Source: Butyricimonas sp. Marseille-P3923 (lineage in GTDB: Bacteria; Bacteroidota; Bacteroidia; Bacteroidales; Marinifilaceae). From it: DNA of 64,000 nt. The notes beneath the pieces were generated by a model that saw nothing but the letters and a program-made list of their open reading frames with translations, was not told the DNA's origin and did not search any database. Made by a program: the position numbers and the translations under genes. The stretch is from the NCBI RefSeq assembly GCF_900184685.1, contig NZ_FXXL01000005.1:496001-560000 (forward strand), in the 5' to 3' direction. Of this stretch, positions 50,457 through 59,881 are shown piece by piece (position 1 is the stretch's first letter; each line of letters starts with the position of its first letter).

Positions 50457-51518
50457 TTATTTTACTTTTATCAAATCCGAAACAACCATCGGTTGTGTTT
50501 TCATCCACATCGTTCCCCAAGTCAACCCTAATCCAAAAGATGACATCAACAAACTCTTCTCTGCAGTCATCAATTGCTCCCGCAAACGTGTTACCATCAA
50601 AGAAGGAATAGAAGCTCCACCCAAGTTTCCAAATTCTTCCAAATTATATGGTACTTTTTCCAAGGGCAATTTCAATTTCTTCACGATTCTGTCTACGATC
50701 ATCTTGTTCGCCTGATGAATCAAAAAATAATCCACATCATTATCCCTGTTTATCTTGTAATCCGCCATAAAAGCCTCTATCGACTTGGGAGGTTTGGAAA
50801 TTGCAAACGAGAACACGTTCATACCGTTTATCAACGTGTGTATGGGAGCTCGAACAATCCCGTTCCCAAAATCCTCGTACTCGAAAGACTCCCTCGTGAT
50901 CGGCTGACGGAATCCCCCGTGTGGGGTCATCAGAGCCTCGTACCCTTTCCCATACGTGTGAAAGTCGACCACGATATCATTCGCTGTCGGATCATATTCC
51001 AAAGCCATCGCCGTTCCACAATCCCCGAATAACGGAACTCTACTCTTATCCTTCATGGAGCCCATCCGCAAAGCCGTATCCCCGACAAGTAACAACGCCC
51101 GCTTCACGTTACCGGAAGACAACAAATTTCCACCTGTTGTGATTGCATACATGCAACCACAACATCCCATCGGGATATCCATCGAAAAACAATTCTCCGA
51201 AAATCCCAACCGATCTTGCAACAAGCATGAAGTTGGAGGAGTTTTATAATCACCCGTTACTGATTCGAATATCAAAACATCAACGCTCTCCCGCTCCCAT
51301 TTAAGGTCTGCCAATAGTTGTTCCGCCGCGGCAAAACACAAATCAGACGCACAAACATCATCGGGGGCAATATGCCTCTGTTTGATACCGACAGTATTAT
51401 TAAACACCTCAGCATCTTCCGGGGTAAAAAACTCGAAATCCGTCGTGTGAACCACGTTCCGGGGAACAGCAGCAGCCACTCCCGCCACCTTCACGTTTTT
51501 AATTTCCCACCTTGCCAT
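50457..51518 (-). CDS. Ketoacyl-ACP synthase III, copy 1
   Basis: 353 residues, thiolase fold. Nucleophile Cys119 in DIPMGCCGCMYAI, His in FLIHQANKMIVD and Asn in NLGGASIPSLM complete the Cys-His-Asn triad. KAS III enzymes condense a starter acyl-CoA with malonyl-ACP. Unlike housekeeping FabH it lies with its own ACP, AMP ligase and reductases inside a polysaccharide locus. The second copy at 56117 differs strongly around the active site (ISYGCSGYMYGL), so the two probably take different substrates. Confidence 0.92.
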   Translation of the reverse strand: MARWEIKNVKVAGVAAAVPRNVVHTTDFEFFTPEDAEVFNNTVGIKQRHIAPDDVCASDLCFAAAEQLLADLKWERESVDVLIFESVTGDYKTPPTSCLLQDRLGFSENCFSMDIPMGCCGCMYAITTGGNLLSSGNVKRALLLVGDTALRMGSMKDKSRVPLFGDCGTAMALEYDPTANDIVVDFHTYGKGYEALMTPHGGFRQPITRESFEYEDFGNGIVRAPIHTLINGMNVFSFAISKPPKSIEAFMADYKINRDNDVDYFLIHQANKMIVDRIVKKLKLPLEKVPYNLEEFGNLGGASIPSLMVTRLREQLMTAEKSLLMSSFGLGLTWGTMWMKTQPMVVSDLIKVK

Positions 51519-51532
51519 AAGTTCTAACGTGT

Positions 51533-51766
51533 TTAAATTTCAACCCCGTATTTGCACAATATCTCTTTACCCGCCTTGTAAGACGTGAATCCCATGATAT
51601 CTTCCAGCTCGAACATGACATCAAACGATTCTTCCAATAAAGCGACTATATTTAACTGATGAACCGAATCCCATTCTTTCACATTGTCTTTTGAAAAATC
51701 ATCATTTAAAACACTTTCTGTCACGCCAAATACTTCCACAAACACCTTGTTATATTTTTGCTCCAT
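51533..51766 (-). CDS. Acyl carrier protein, copy 1
   Basis: 77-residue acidic helical protein. The phosphopantetheine serine lies in EWDSVHQLNIVALLEE (DSV instead of DSL). It should carry growing acyl chains for the adjacent KAS III and AMP ligase. Fourteen bases separate it from the KAS III gene and eight from the ligase. Confidence 0.88.
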   Translation of the reverse strand: MEQKYNKVFVEVFGVTESVLNDDFSKDNVKEWDSVHQLNIVALLEESFDVMFELEDIMGFTSYKAGKEILCKYGVEI

Positions 51767-51774
51767 TTTTTTAC

Positions 51775-53175
51775 TTATTGGTTATTCAATTGACTATATA
51801 AAACTTTCCCCACTCTATTTCGGGGTATCTCAGATATAATTCGCACTTCAAAAGCTGATGCCACAATACCAGTTTTTTCAACCAACTCCCCTTTCACCAA
51901 CCCAGCTAACTGCGCATTTGTGATATAAACTATCATCTTTGCATCCGTTCCCACGCATGCACATTCAACCGGGAATGCAGCTCTTACGATTTGCTCACAT
52001 TCATCAAGCCCAACCCGCATCCCATAAAGTTTTAAGAATCGTCCCGTACGCCCCACGATATAATAAAACCCATCATCATCCCGATAAGCCAAATCTCCCG
52101 TCTTCAAACATCCCTTTCGTTCATCTCTCAACGCCAAATCCTCCTTACACAAAGCATACCCCAAAGTTACATTCCTCCCCCGATAACACAACTCCCCTTC
52201 TTTGTGACTTTCCTTAACTAATTGTCCTTCCGAATCTATCAAAAATAGCTCCCCGTTAGGTACCGCTTTCCCGATACTCCCACATTTCGACAAGGCATAT
52301 TCCGGCGGCAAATAAGCCATCCTAGCCGTCCCTTCCGTCTGCCCATAGGTGGCGATCCAACGTTTTCCGGTCTTTTGGACATACTCCACGAACTGAAGAT
52401 TCAATTCCTTCGACAACTTACCTCCCCCTTGCGTCAACAACTCCAAATCAGGTAAATCCATTTTGAAAAAACGCATCAAACGTAAAATCTCGTAACTATA
52501 TGGTACCCCTGTGAAACTCGTCGCTTTCCGCTCTTTCAAAAAAGTCCAAAACTCTCTTTGTGTCATGCTCAAATCCGTGATCAAAATTGTAGCTCCCACG
52601 TACAAATGACTAAAAACGACTGATAACCCCATCGTATAATACAAGGGCAACACAAGCAAAGGACGATCACTTTTCTTCAACTGGAAAAAAGTAGATATAT
52701 TCAATGCAGACGCTTCCACATTTTCATAACTATGTCGCACCAACTTGGGACTGCCAGTGGAACCTGATGTGGGTAGCAAATGTGACAACTGTTCGTAAAC
52801 AGGACTGCCGGTTTCTCCCGTCTTTAACAAAAAATACCCCCAACGCTCAAGTTTACACTCCAAATCAAATCGACCGCAATCTTTATTCGAAACACAAATA
52901 TACTCCGGTTTGTATAAAACACGCAACTGCTCCAATAGTTCTCTGTCAATCTTGGGATTTAAAAACAAGGGTACAATTTCTGCCGCTATGCATCCCATGC
53001 CCCAAGCAACTCCCCCTATCTCATTGCCAACTAGCACGAACACCAGAGAACGGGCAGGTAACACACTTCCCAACTCGTGTGTAAAAGCCACCAGATTCCC
53101 GTACGTCAACTTTTCCCCGGCAGAATCTACTACCGCCAAAGAATTCGTATCCTGCCTGTCTATATTTAAAATCAT
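51775..53175 (-). CDS. AMP-dependent acyl ligase (ANL superfamily)
   Basis: 466 residues. A3 phosphate loop LPTSGSTGSPKLVRH, A5-type region ATYGQTEGTARMAYLPPEYA (first part ATYGQTEG), A7 LKTGDLAYRDDDGF, A8 GRTGRFLKLYGMRV and a C-terminal Lys in PRNRVGKVLYSQL. It activates a carboxylate as an adenylate and loads it on CoA or an ACP. Shorter than acetyl-CoA synthetases, like ACP-loading ligases of polyketide clusters. It may supply or recycle the acyl starter. Confidence 0.9.
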   Translation of the reverse strand: MILNIDRQDTNSLAVVDSAGEKLTYGNLVAFTHELGSVLPARSLVFVLVGNEIGGVAWGMGCIAAEIVPLFLNPKIDRELLEQLRVLYKPEYICVSNKDCGRFDLECKLERWGYFLLKTGETGSPVYEQLSHLLPTSGSTGSPKLVRHSYENVEASALNISTFFQLKKSDRPLLVLPLYYTMGLSVVFSHLYVGATILITDLSMTQREFWTFLKERKATSFTGVPYSYEILRLMRFFKMDLPDLELLTQGGGKLSKELNLQFVEYVQKTGKRWIATYGQTEGTARMAYLPPEYALSKCGSIGKAVPNGELFLIDSEGQLVKESHKEGELCYRGRNVTLGYALCKEDLALRDERKGCLKTGDLAYRDDDGFYYIVGRTGRFLKLYGMRVGLDECEQIVRAAFPVECACVGTDAKMIVYITNAQLAGLVKGELVEKTGIVASAFEVRIISEIPRNRVGKVLYSQLNNQ

Positions 53176-53181
53176 AATATT

Positions 53182-53940
53182 TTATATTGAGGCACAACCG
53201 TCAACACCAAGCACTTGACCGGATACATAAGAAGCTCTATCCGAAGCCAAAAAAGCACAAGCGTTAGCCACATCATCCGGTTCTCCTAAACGCCCAAGTG
53301 CAATTCTCTTGATCCGCTCGTCAATTTTCTCTCCCGAGGATTCGTACAACTCCGCGAATCGCTCTGTTTTTACAATTCCCGGGGCAACTGCATTCACCCT
53401 TATTCCCGCAGGAGCCAACTCTTTAGCTGCTGATTTTGTCAGGGCTATAATAGCCCCTTTCGTGGCAGAATAGGCAACCTGTCCCGGAGAACCCAGCACA
53501 GCCGTAACGGACGCCATATTTATGATGGAACCGTTTTTATTACGTGCCATCAGACGAGATACCAATTGTATCATCTCGATCACGGCAATCACGTTAATCC
53601 TGAACATGAGTTCCGTTTCCGGTCTGGATATCATGCCTAATTTTTTATTAAACACGACTCCGGCATTATTCACCAATACGTCAATTCTCCCCGCCTCTTT
53701 ATTTATCGACATGAAACTATTCTTAACCCCAGCAGCATCCGTGACATCAAAATACACGGGAGTTACTTTCGTTCCATGTTTCGCGGCGCAATCATTTGAC
53801 CATTCGTCCATACTACCTGTTTGTACATCGCAAGCATACACGATAGCCCCGTCTGCGGCAAACTGTTCAGCGATAGCCTTACCTATTCCTTGTGCAGCAC
53901 CGGTAATAATACAAACTTTATTTTGTAATAATTTCTCCAT
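53182..53940 (-). CDS. SDR reductase (FabG-like), copy 1
   Basis: 252 residues from the ATG at 53940 (a start at 53997 would lie inside the upstream gene). Rossmann motif TGAAQGIGKAIAEQF, NNAGV at about 90, catalytic Ser and YSATKGA with Tyr/Lys; closes with the C-terminal SGQVLGVDGCAS typical of FabG relatives. Reduces 3-ketoacyl-ACP to 3-hydroxyacyl-ACP. Six bases follow the AMP ligase. Confidence 0.9.
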   Translation of the reverse strand: MEKLLQNKVCIITGAAQGIGKAIAEQFAADGAIVYACDVQTGSMDEWSNDCAAKHGTKVTPVYFDVTDAAGVKNSFMSINKEAGRIDVLVNNAGVVFNKKLGMISRPETELMFRINVIAVIEMIQLVSRLMARNKNGSIINMASVTAVLGSPGQVAYSATKGAIIALTKSAAKELAPAGIRVNAVAPGIVKTERFAELYESSGEKIDERIKRIALGRLGEPDDVANACAFLASDRASYVSGQVLGVDGCASI

Positions 53941-53945
53941 AAACA

Positions 53946-54704
53946 CTAGCTTAAAGTCATTCCCCCGTCTATCTTTAAAGCCGTTCCGGTTATCCACGAG
54001 GCAGCATCAGACAATAAATATACAATAGCATGGGCTATATCCTGCGGCGTTCCATACCTTCTTAACGGGTAATTCAACAATTCTTTTTGACGTTGTTCTT
54101 CTGTGAATTGACCATTGTTAATCAAATTAGTCTCCACCATACCGGGATTTACACTGTTACATCTTATCCCTTTAGGACCGAGCTCCAACGCCACGGTTCT
54201 CATAAAAGCGTCAATTCCACACTTGGTGGTTGCATAAATCCCATTCCCGATAGAAACACGATACACCCCACCGGCAGAAGCCGTGAATACAAAAGAAGTT
54301 CCTTTTCTTACTTTTTTCTTTTTCACGAGATATTTTGTCAATAACATCGGCGCTATCAGATTTATACGTTGAATCCTTTCGATCTCTTCGACCGTGATGA
54401 ATTGAGTCAAGGTAAGTTTCATAACTCCTGCATTACAAACACACCCGTCCAAATTCGGCACGAAATCTACCAAATCTTCAATTTCCCGTTCCTCTATGAG
54501 ATTAGCTTTATAGCAAGAATGTTTCTGCCCGTTATCAGTATCAAGAGAGGCTAAAGTTTCCTTTAAGCCCTCTTCATTGATATCTGTCAAGACCAAGCCG
54601 GCCCCCATTCGGGAGCACTCTATCGCAGTCGTGCGCCCGATTCCCCCGGCAGCTCCTGTTACCAAAATAATCTTCCCTTTAAGACTATATGGATTATAAC
54701 TCAT
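53946..54704 (-). CDS. SDR reductase (FabG-like), copy 2
   Basis: 252 residues. TGAAGGIGRTTAIE, CNAGVMKL and YATTKCGIDAF give the NAD(P) loop and Tyr-Lys pair; the end reads WITGTALKIDGGMTLS. Divergent from copy 1, so it may act on a different chain length or keto group. Five bases precede its start from the ACP gene. Confidence 0.9.
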   Translation of the reverse strand: MSYNPYSLKGKIILVTGAAGGIGRTTAIECSRMGAGLVLTDINEEGLKETLASLDTDNGQKHSCYKANLIEEREIEDLVDFVPNLDGCVCNAGVMKLTLTQFITVEEIERIQRINLIAPMLLTKYLVKKKKVRKGTSFVFTASAGGVYRVSIGNGIYATTKCGIDAFMRTVALELGPKGIRCNSVNPGMVETNLINNGQFTEEQRQKELLNYPLRRYGTPQDIAHAIVYLLSDAASWITGTALKIDGGMTLS

Positions 54705-54709
54705 GAATG

Positions 54710-54934
54710 CTATTTTTTTGCTAATACTTTATTATATAAATCTTCTATCGTGAGCGCTTCTCGAATATCCTCACCGTTAAGCACGACATCATATTCCTCG
54801 TCAATCATAGAAATTAACGCCAAAGCGATCAAAGAAGACCATTCATCCAATTCCCGAAATTTAGTGTTAGGTCTGAATACATCAGGAGCCGTTTCTTCAA
54901 ACAACTCTATAAATTTTTCAATAAAATTCTTCAT
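54710..54934 (-). CDS. Acyl carrier protein, copy 2
   Basis: 74 residues. The carrier serine is in DEWSSLIALALISMIDEEYD; the usual Asp of DSL is replaced by Ser. It is close in sequence to copy 3 (same ALxxISMIDEE pattern), indicating a tandem duplication. Confidence 0.85.
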   Translation of the reverse strand: MKNFIEKFIELFEETAPDVFRPNTKFRELDEWSSLIALALISMIDEEYDVVLNGEDIREALTIEDLYNKVLAKK

Positions 54935-54944
54935 CTCTCTCTTT

Positions 54945-55181
54945 TTATCGGGTTTGTATTAAATCGTACAATTCTCTAATCGTTGATACGGAACGTAAGT
55001 CTGCACCTGTAAGAAACTTATCAAATTCTTCATCAATCATGGATATGATCGAAAGTGCTACCAAAGACCCCCATTCGTCTAATTCTTTATAAACTGTCTC
55101 CTCAGTAAAGTTATCAGCGGGAGTTTCATCAAACTCAGAAGCAAATTTTTCAACAAATTCATTTAAAGAAATCATATTCAT
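54945..55181 (-). CDS. Acyl carrier protein, copy 3
   Basis: 78 residues. Carrier serine in DEWGSLVALSIISMIDEEFD, with Gly in place of the DSL aspartate. Paralogue of copy 2. Its start overlaps the malonyltransferase stop by four bases, suggesting coupling of malonyl loading to this carrier. Confidence 0.85.
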   Translation of the reverse strand: MNMISLNEFVEKFASEFDETPADNFTEETVYKELDEWGSLVALSIISMIDEEFDKFLTGADLRSVSTIRELYDLIQTR

Positions 55182-56107
55182 ATATTATTTAAAGGTTTAT
55201 ATTGTTTATAAGTAGGTATAGACCAGATCATGTCCACTTTTTTATTAGGGTACATGCGAGCGACTATTTTTTGTAATGTATCATCCGGTCCGACCTCATA
55301 AAAATCCGTTACGCCAGCATCTACCATATTATGAACCATTTGAGTCCATTGCACCGGGTGAGTTATATGCTCTATAAGATTACTCTTTATTTCTTCCGGA
55401 TCTGAATGCATTTTCCCATCAACACATTGACAAACAGGAACTATAGGCGTATTAAAAATAGTTTTATCGATTTGCTTTTTCAACTCAAAACGGGCTTCTT
55501 CCATGTATGGAGTATGAAAACTACCTCCAATCATTAAAGGTACGGCTTTTTTTGCCCCCTCTTTCACGAAAGCTTTACAAGCCAACCTAACGCCCTTTTT
55601 AGAACCTGAAATTACAACTTGACCAGGGCCATTATAGTTTGCGAAATAAATTGGTTCACCTGTTTCATTCCAAATCTCTTTAATTCTTCTAGCGACATAT
55701 TCATCAGTAAGCCCTATTACCGCACCCATCGCAGTATTTGTATTTTCACATGTTTTTTGAGCTATCAATGCCCTATGTAATACCAAATTCAATCCATCTT
55801 CAAAACTAATTGTACCATTTACGACTAAAGCAGCAAATTCACCAAGAGAATGTCCGGCAACAACATCCGGCATTACATCATCTTGAACTAAAGCTAAAGC
55901 TACTTCATACAAAAAAATTGCAGGTTGTGTATTTTGAGTTTCCATCAATTGCTGCTCTGTCCCATAAAACATAGTATCGGTTATTTTTCTTCCTAAAAAC
56001 TCATTACCATGTTCAAAAATCTCTTTGGCTTTAGGGAAATTATCATATAACTCTTTTCCCATCCCTTCTCTTTGGCAACCTTGACCTGGAAAAATAAAGG
56101 CATTCAT
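55178..56107 (-). CDS. ACP S-malonyltransferase (FabD-like)
   Basis: 309 residues. Nucleophile Ser87 in VAGHSLGEFAAL, entry motif FIFPGQGCQREGMGKEL, and catalytic His in IGGSFHTPYME. It charges an ACP with malonate from malonyl-CoA. A dedicated FabD inside the cluster makes the set independent of housekeeping fatty-acid synthesis. Confidence 0.92.
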   Translation of the reverse strand: MNAFIFPGQGCQREGMGKELYDNFPKAKEIFEHGNEFLGRKITDTMFYGTEQQLMETQNTQPAIFLYEVALALVQDDVMPDVVAGHSLGEFAALVVNGTISFEDGLNLVLHRALIAQKTCENTNTAMGAVIGLTDEYVARRIKEIWNETGEPIYFANYNGPGQVVISGSKKGVRLACKAFVKEGAKKAVPLMIGGSFHTPYMEEARFELKKQIDKTIFNTPIVPVCQCVDGKMHSDPEEIKSNLIEHITHPVQWTQMVHNMVDAGVTDFYEVGPDDTLQKIVARMYPNKKVDMIWSIPTYKQYKPLNNI

Positions 56108-56116
56108 AAATTACAA

Positions 56117-57154
56117 CTATTTTAAATCTTGGTTAATTGGCCTATAGATATTAGTTTCTGAAAGATCGCATGCAATACTTCCCCATGACAACCCGACCCC
56201 ATAAGCCGCTAGTACTATTTTTTTCCACGTTGTTGTGTCGATTCCAAGCCCCTTGTGAGCATAATCTGTTATAACCAAAGGTACCGTCGTAGGTCCAGTA
56301 TTTCCATAGTTTTTAATATTGAAAGGTGCCTTATTTTCACTAATCTTAAGTTTCTTCTTCATGAAATCCAAAGTGAATTTTGTTGCCTGATGTAAAGCAT
56401 AAAGATCGACCTCATCTTTATCCCACTTCATAAATTCCAAGATTGTTTTAATGCTCTTCGTTCCACATGATACAATAAAAGCGAAAACATCATCTCCTTT
56501 ATTTGCATTTTTGCTAAAATCCTGTTTTTGAGCGTTACTAGGCCAATGACGAAATCCTCCATTCACATTAATCACCGTGTCTGCCCCGGAACCATCCGAG
56601 CATAAATGAAAGCCCATGAAAGAATCACCAACAGAAACCAAAGTTGCAGACCCACAATCACCAAAGACCATTCTAGCACCAAGATTATTGGGATTCAATA
56701 TTTTAGTATTTGTATCACCAGCCATCAACAATACATGCTTGCAAGCTCCGGAATGAATCATTGAAGCAGCTTGAAATAAACCATACATGTAACCGGAACA
56801 ACCATAAGAAATATCAAAACAAATAGTTTCTTTCGACAATCCCAAACGATGTTGTAAAACCACAGATGTAGCTGGATATAAATAATCAAATGTTTGAGAA
56901 ACAAACACGACCCCATCTATTTCATTCCTATCAATACCTTCATTCTTAATTAAAAGTTCCGCAGCCTCGAAACACATATCAGATGTCGTCTGAGAATGAT
57001 CCGCAACGTGGACTCTTTCCACACCCGTTGTCTTTTTCACATTGTCGATCTCTTTTACCCCGTGTTTCTCCTTCAAACTATCCATTTCAAAACACCCTTG
57101 AGGAAGACAAGTAGCTATTGCCCTAACCCTTACATCATTTATTAAGCACTTCAT
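56117..57154 (-). CDS. Ketoacyl-ACP synthase III, copy 2
   Basis: 345 residues. Nucleophile Cys119 in DISYGCSGYMYGL, His in LHQATKFTLDF and Asn in NYGNTGPTTVPL. The substrate-pocket residues differ from copy 1. If copy 1 makes acetoacetyl-ACP and a reductase then makes 3-hydroxybutyryl-ACP, this enzyme could perform a second extension, or the reverse order. Nine bases after the malonyltransferase gene. Confidence 0.92.
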   Translation of the reverse strand: MKCLINDVRVRAIATCLPQGCFEMDSLKEKHGVKEIDNVKKTTGVERVHVADHSQTTSDMCFEAAELLIKNEGIDRNEIDGVVFVSQTFDYLYPATSVVLQHRLGLSKETICFDISYGCSGYMYGLFQAASMIHSGACKHVLLMAGDTNTKILNPNNLGARMVFGDCGSATLVSVGDSFMGFHLCSDGSGADTVINVNGGFRHWPSNAQKQDFSKNANKGDDVFAFIVSCGTKSIKTILEFMKWDKDEVDLYALHQATKFTLDFMKKKLKISENKAPFNIKNYGNTGPTTVPLVITDYAHKGLGIDTTTWKKIVLAAYGVGLSWGSIACDLSETNIYRPINQDLK

Positions 57155-57165
57155 TCCTTTATAAT

Positions 57166-57900
57166 TTAACTGATTGATTGTCCTCCGTCAATAATTAACT
57201 CAATTCCCGTGATCCACTTACCCGCATCAGATAAAAGATAGACACACCCGTAAGCAACATCGTCCGTTCTCCCAAACCCTAGAGGTATTGATGATTCAAC
57301 CTTGGACATCTCTTCTTCTGAAAAATTACTAACCGGTTTTGTCCTAATTATACCCGGTAGAATCGAATTTACCCTTATACCTTTATTCCCATACTCCAAA
57401 GCCATCACTCTAGCGAAAGAATTAATCGCTCCCTTCGTCGCAGAATAAAGGGAATTTCCCTTGTAAGGTTTTATGGAAGCTAGTGAAGAGATAAAAACTA
57501 TTGAGGCTCCCTTATTTATCTTACCTTCATTAAACAAATGCTTTATCAGTGTTATATTTGAAAAAACATTAATCATGAATATTTCCTCTGTTTTTGCAAA
57601 AGAATTATACTTTACCGGGAGCGTTTTCACCATCCCGGCGCATAACACAACGCCATCAAGCAAAGGAAGTTGTCTCACAAAATCTATAATTAATTCTTCC
57701 TTGGATAAATCGCATATTAATTGCATATTCTCATTACCAACTAAAGAATCGCATACTTCACTCAATCTGTCATTATCACGTCCCGTGATAATCATCCTTC
57801 CTCCAGCTTCTGCACATTTTATCGCAATCCCTTTTCCTATACCAGAAGATGCTCCCGTAACAAGTATCGTTTTTCCTTCCAATGGATAAACTAGATTCAT
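57166..57900 (-). CDS. SDR reductase (FabG-like), copy 3
   Basis: 244 residues from the ATG at 57900 (a GTG at 57915 is less likely). TGASSGIGKGIAIKC, LCAGMVKTLP (instead of NNAG) and YSATKGAINSFARV; ends WITGIELIIDGGQSIS. Third reductase of the cluster, eleven bases before the KAS III gene. Confidence 0.9.
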   Translation of the reverse strand: MNLVYPLEGKTILVTGASSGIGKGIAIKCAEAGGRMIITGRDNDRLSEVCDSLVGNENMQLICDLSKEELIIDFVRQLPLLDGVVLCAGMVKTLPVKYNSFAKTEEIFMINVFSNITLIKHLFNEGKINKGASIVFISSLASIKPYKGNSLYSATKGAINSFARVMALEYGNKGIRVNSILPGIIRTKPVSNFSEEEMSKVESSIPLGFGRTDDVAYGCVYLLSDAGKWITGIELIIDGGQSIS

Positions 57901-57920
57901 TATCTTTATTTTCACAATAA

Positions 57921-58553
57921 TTAAACATCTATTTTTTTCGCAGGGTTCCCATGCACAGTTGTTCCTGTTTTCACACGGCGTATAACAAAACTACAAGCCC
58001 CGACTTGAGCGTTATCTTCTACAATTACTCTATGATTTAAAACAACAGAGGTATGTATTATCGTTTCATTCCCTATTCTTATCCCTCCGATACAAACGAC
58101 ACGCGTATCTATCCTGTTCCAATCACCAATAACGACATCATGTCCTACTATCGTATAATTCTGTATCAAATTATAATCGCCAATAATCGAGTCTGCACCA
58201 AAAGCAACATATGGACCAATTACATTACCTATTCCTAATTTTACGTTTGTTCCGACTCGCACTGTTGAATGAATAATATTAATAAATATTCCCCTCTTAC
58301 GTAGTATTTTTTCACAACACATCTTCTTTGCATTTCCTCCCATTGAGCACGTAAAAACATCGTCAATTTGAGGCATATACTCATCAACGGAACCTAACAC
58401 GGGCGGATAACCTTCATAAACATCCAATGCATTTAGATTATCATCTATAAAACCTTTTATAACAAACTCGTCCCCATATCCTGTACTTTCTCTCACCCAG
58501 TCATAAAATGTCCGCCCCATTCCTCCTGCACCAATGATTATTAAATCTTTCAT
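57921..58553 (-). CDS. NeuD/PglD-like sugar O/N-acyltransferase
   Basis: 210 residues. N-terminal nucleotide-sugar binding half with IIGAGGMGRTFYDWV, then left-handed beta-helix repeats (VRVGTNVKLGIGNVIGPYVA in part, GDWNRIDTRVVCIGG, NETIIHTSVVLNH) and catalytic His region YTIVGHDVVIGDW. PglD relatives acetylate the C4 amine of UDP-4-amino sugars. Because it opens the acyl cassette, it could instead use an ACP-bound hydroxyacyl chain; that is inference. Confidence 0.88.
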   Translation of the reverse strand: MKDLIIIGAGGMGRTFYDWVRESTGYGDEFVIKGFIDDNLNALDVYEGYPPVLGSVDEYMPQIDDVFTCSMGGNAKKMCCEKILRKRGIFINIIHSTVRVGTNVKLGIGNVIGPYVAFGADSIIGDYNLIQNYTIVGHDVVIGDWNRIDTRVVCIGGIRIGNETIIHTSVVLNHRVIVEDNAQVGACSFVIRRVKTGTTVHGNPAKKIDV

Positions 58554-58586
58554 GTTATCACAATATAATTATCCCAGATATCAAAT

Positions 58587-59753
58587 TCATTTATTAGGTT
58601 CTAATCTATAATTTGTCAAAACTTCATCAAAAATAGTTGTCAATTTTGTAGTTATTTGTATTGGAGAAAAATGATTACGAGTGTCTTCAGCTATCTTGCC
58701 CCGATCATATGAAGAATAATTATCATACATGTATTTTAAAGCATCAACTAAAGCATTAACGTCTTCTACAGGAACTAAAAGACCATTAGAAGCATTTATA
58801 ATTTCCTCAGGACCACCACACATAGTACCGATTACCGGTAAGCCTAATGCCATTGCCTCTATAAAAACAACTCCAAATGTTTCCATCCTCGAAGACAAGA
58901 CAAATACATTACTATTTCCAAGTATATCAACTATTTCATTCTTAGTTTTACTTCCTAATAGATGAATATTATTTTCTAAACCCGCATTAATAATTTGCTT
59001 TTGTAGATTCTTTCTCTCAACACCATCACCTATAATATCTAACTTCCATTTGTCTAATGGGAAATCTACTTTTGTAAATGCTGAGATAAGTAAATCAAAA
59101 CCTTTGAGCGTGCAAAGTCTTCCAATAGTAACAAAATTTATTTTTTTATTATCAACAACTGTAACATCTTGAAAAAACTCCGTCCCGAACATATTAGGTA
59201 CCACAATGCTAGTTACATTAAAATGATTATATATCATTCGCTTTAACGATTCAGAAACAGTAATAACAGCATCAGCTTTTGAATACACTTCTCTTCCTCT
59301 TATTTTAACATGTTTAGATATATTTGTTTTGCATACTTCACTCCAATGCTCAATTACAACTAACGGCAAACTATATTTATATTTCAAATTGAGAACCCCA
59401 TAAGAATTAAACAAATAATGAGAATATATAAGATCTGGTTTTCCATGTTTTTCTACAACTCTTTTAAATACATACTCAAACTGCAAGCTTTTCAACTTCC
59501 AAAAAGCTTTAATCCCTACTAAAAAATATACAATTTTACCCGGTATGATGTAATAGTTATAATAATCAACATCATTTATAATATGATGAGAAATTCCTAA
59601 CTTTTTAAAAGATAAATGGGATTGACTGTCCACACTTATAACAACAACTTTATGGCCTGCCTTTTTTAAAATTTCAGCTTGATCTTTTTCAAAACATCCT
59701 CTATGTGGATCTCGTTTTGAGGGTATCCCCCTTGATACTAATAATATGAACAT
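58587..59753 (-). CDS. Glycosyltransferase family 4
   Basis: 388 residues, GT-B fold. The donor-binding motif SSRMETFGVVFIEAMALGLP (EX7E) and CGGPEEIINASNG are clear; the N-terminal acceptor domain has HIINDVDYYNYY. Adds one sugar of the repeat unit on the cytoplasmic face. AT-rich compared with the acyl cassette. Confidence 0.92.
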   Translation of the reverse strand: MFILLVSRGIPSKRDPHRGCFEKDQAEILKKAGHKVVVISVDSQSHLSFKKLGISHHIINDVDYYNYYIIPGKIVYFLVGIKAFWKLKSLQFEYVFKRVVEKHGKPDLIYSHYLFNSYGVLNLKYKYSLPLVVIEHWSEVCKTNISKHVKIRGREVYSKADAVITVSESLKRMIYNHFNVTSIVVPNMFGTEFFQDVTVVDNKKINFVTIGRLCTLKGFDLLISAFTKVDFPLDKWKLDIIGDGVERKNLQKQIINAGLENNIHLLGSKTKNEIVDILGNSNVFVLSSRMETFGVVFIEAMALGLPVIGTMCGGPEEIINASNGLLVPVEDVNALVDALKYMYDNYSSYDRGKIAEDTRNHFSPIQITTKLTTIFDEVLTNYRLEPNK

Positions 59754-59881
59754 ATATATAAATAAATCTTTCCCATCTTAGGGAATAAGTTAGAAGATAA
59801 ATGCTTTATTTCTATTGCTTTTTTATAGCGAAGAAGTTTATTTAAACCATAAAAGAAGTATTATAGCTTATCGCAATATTT

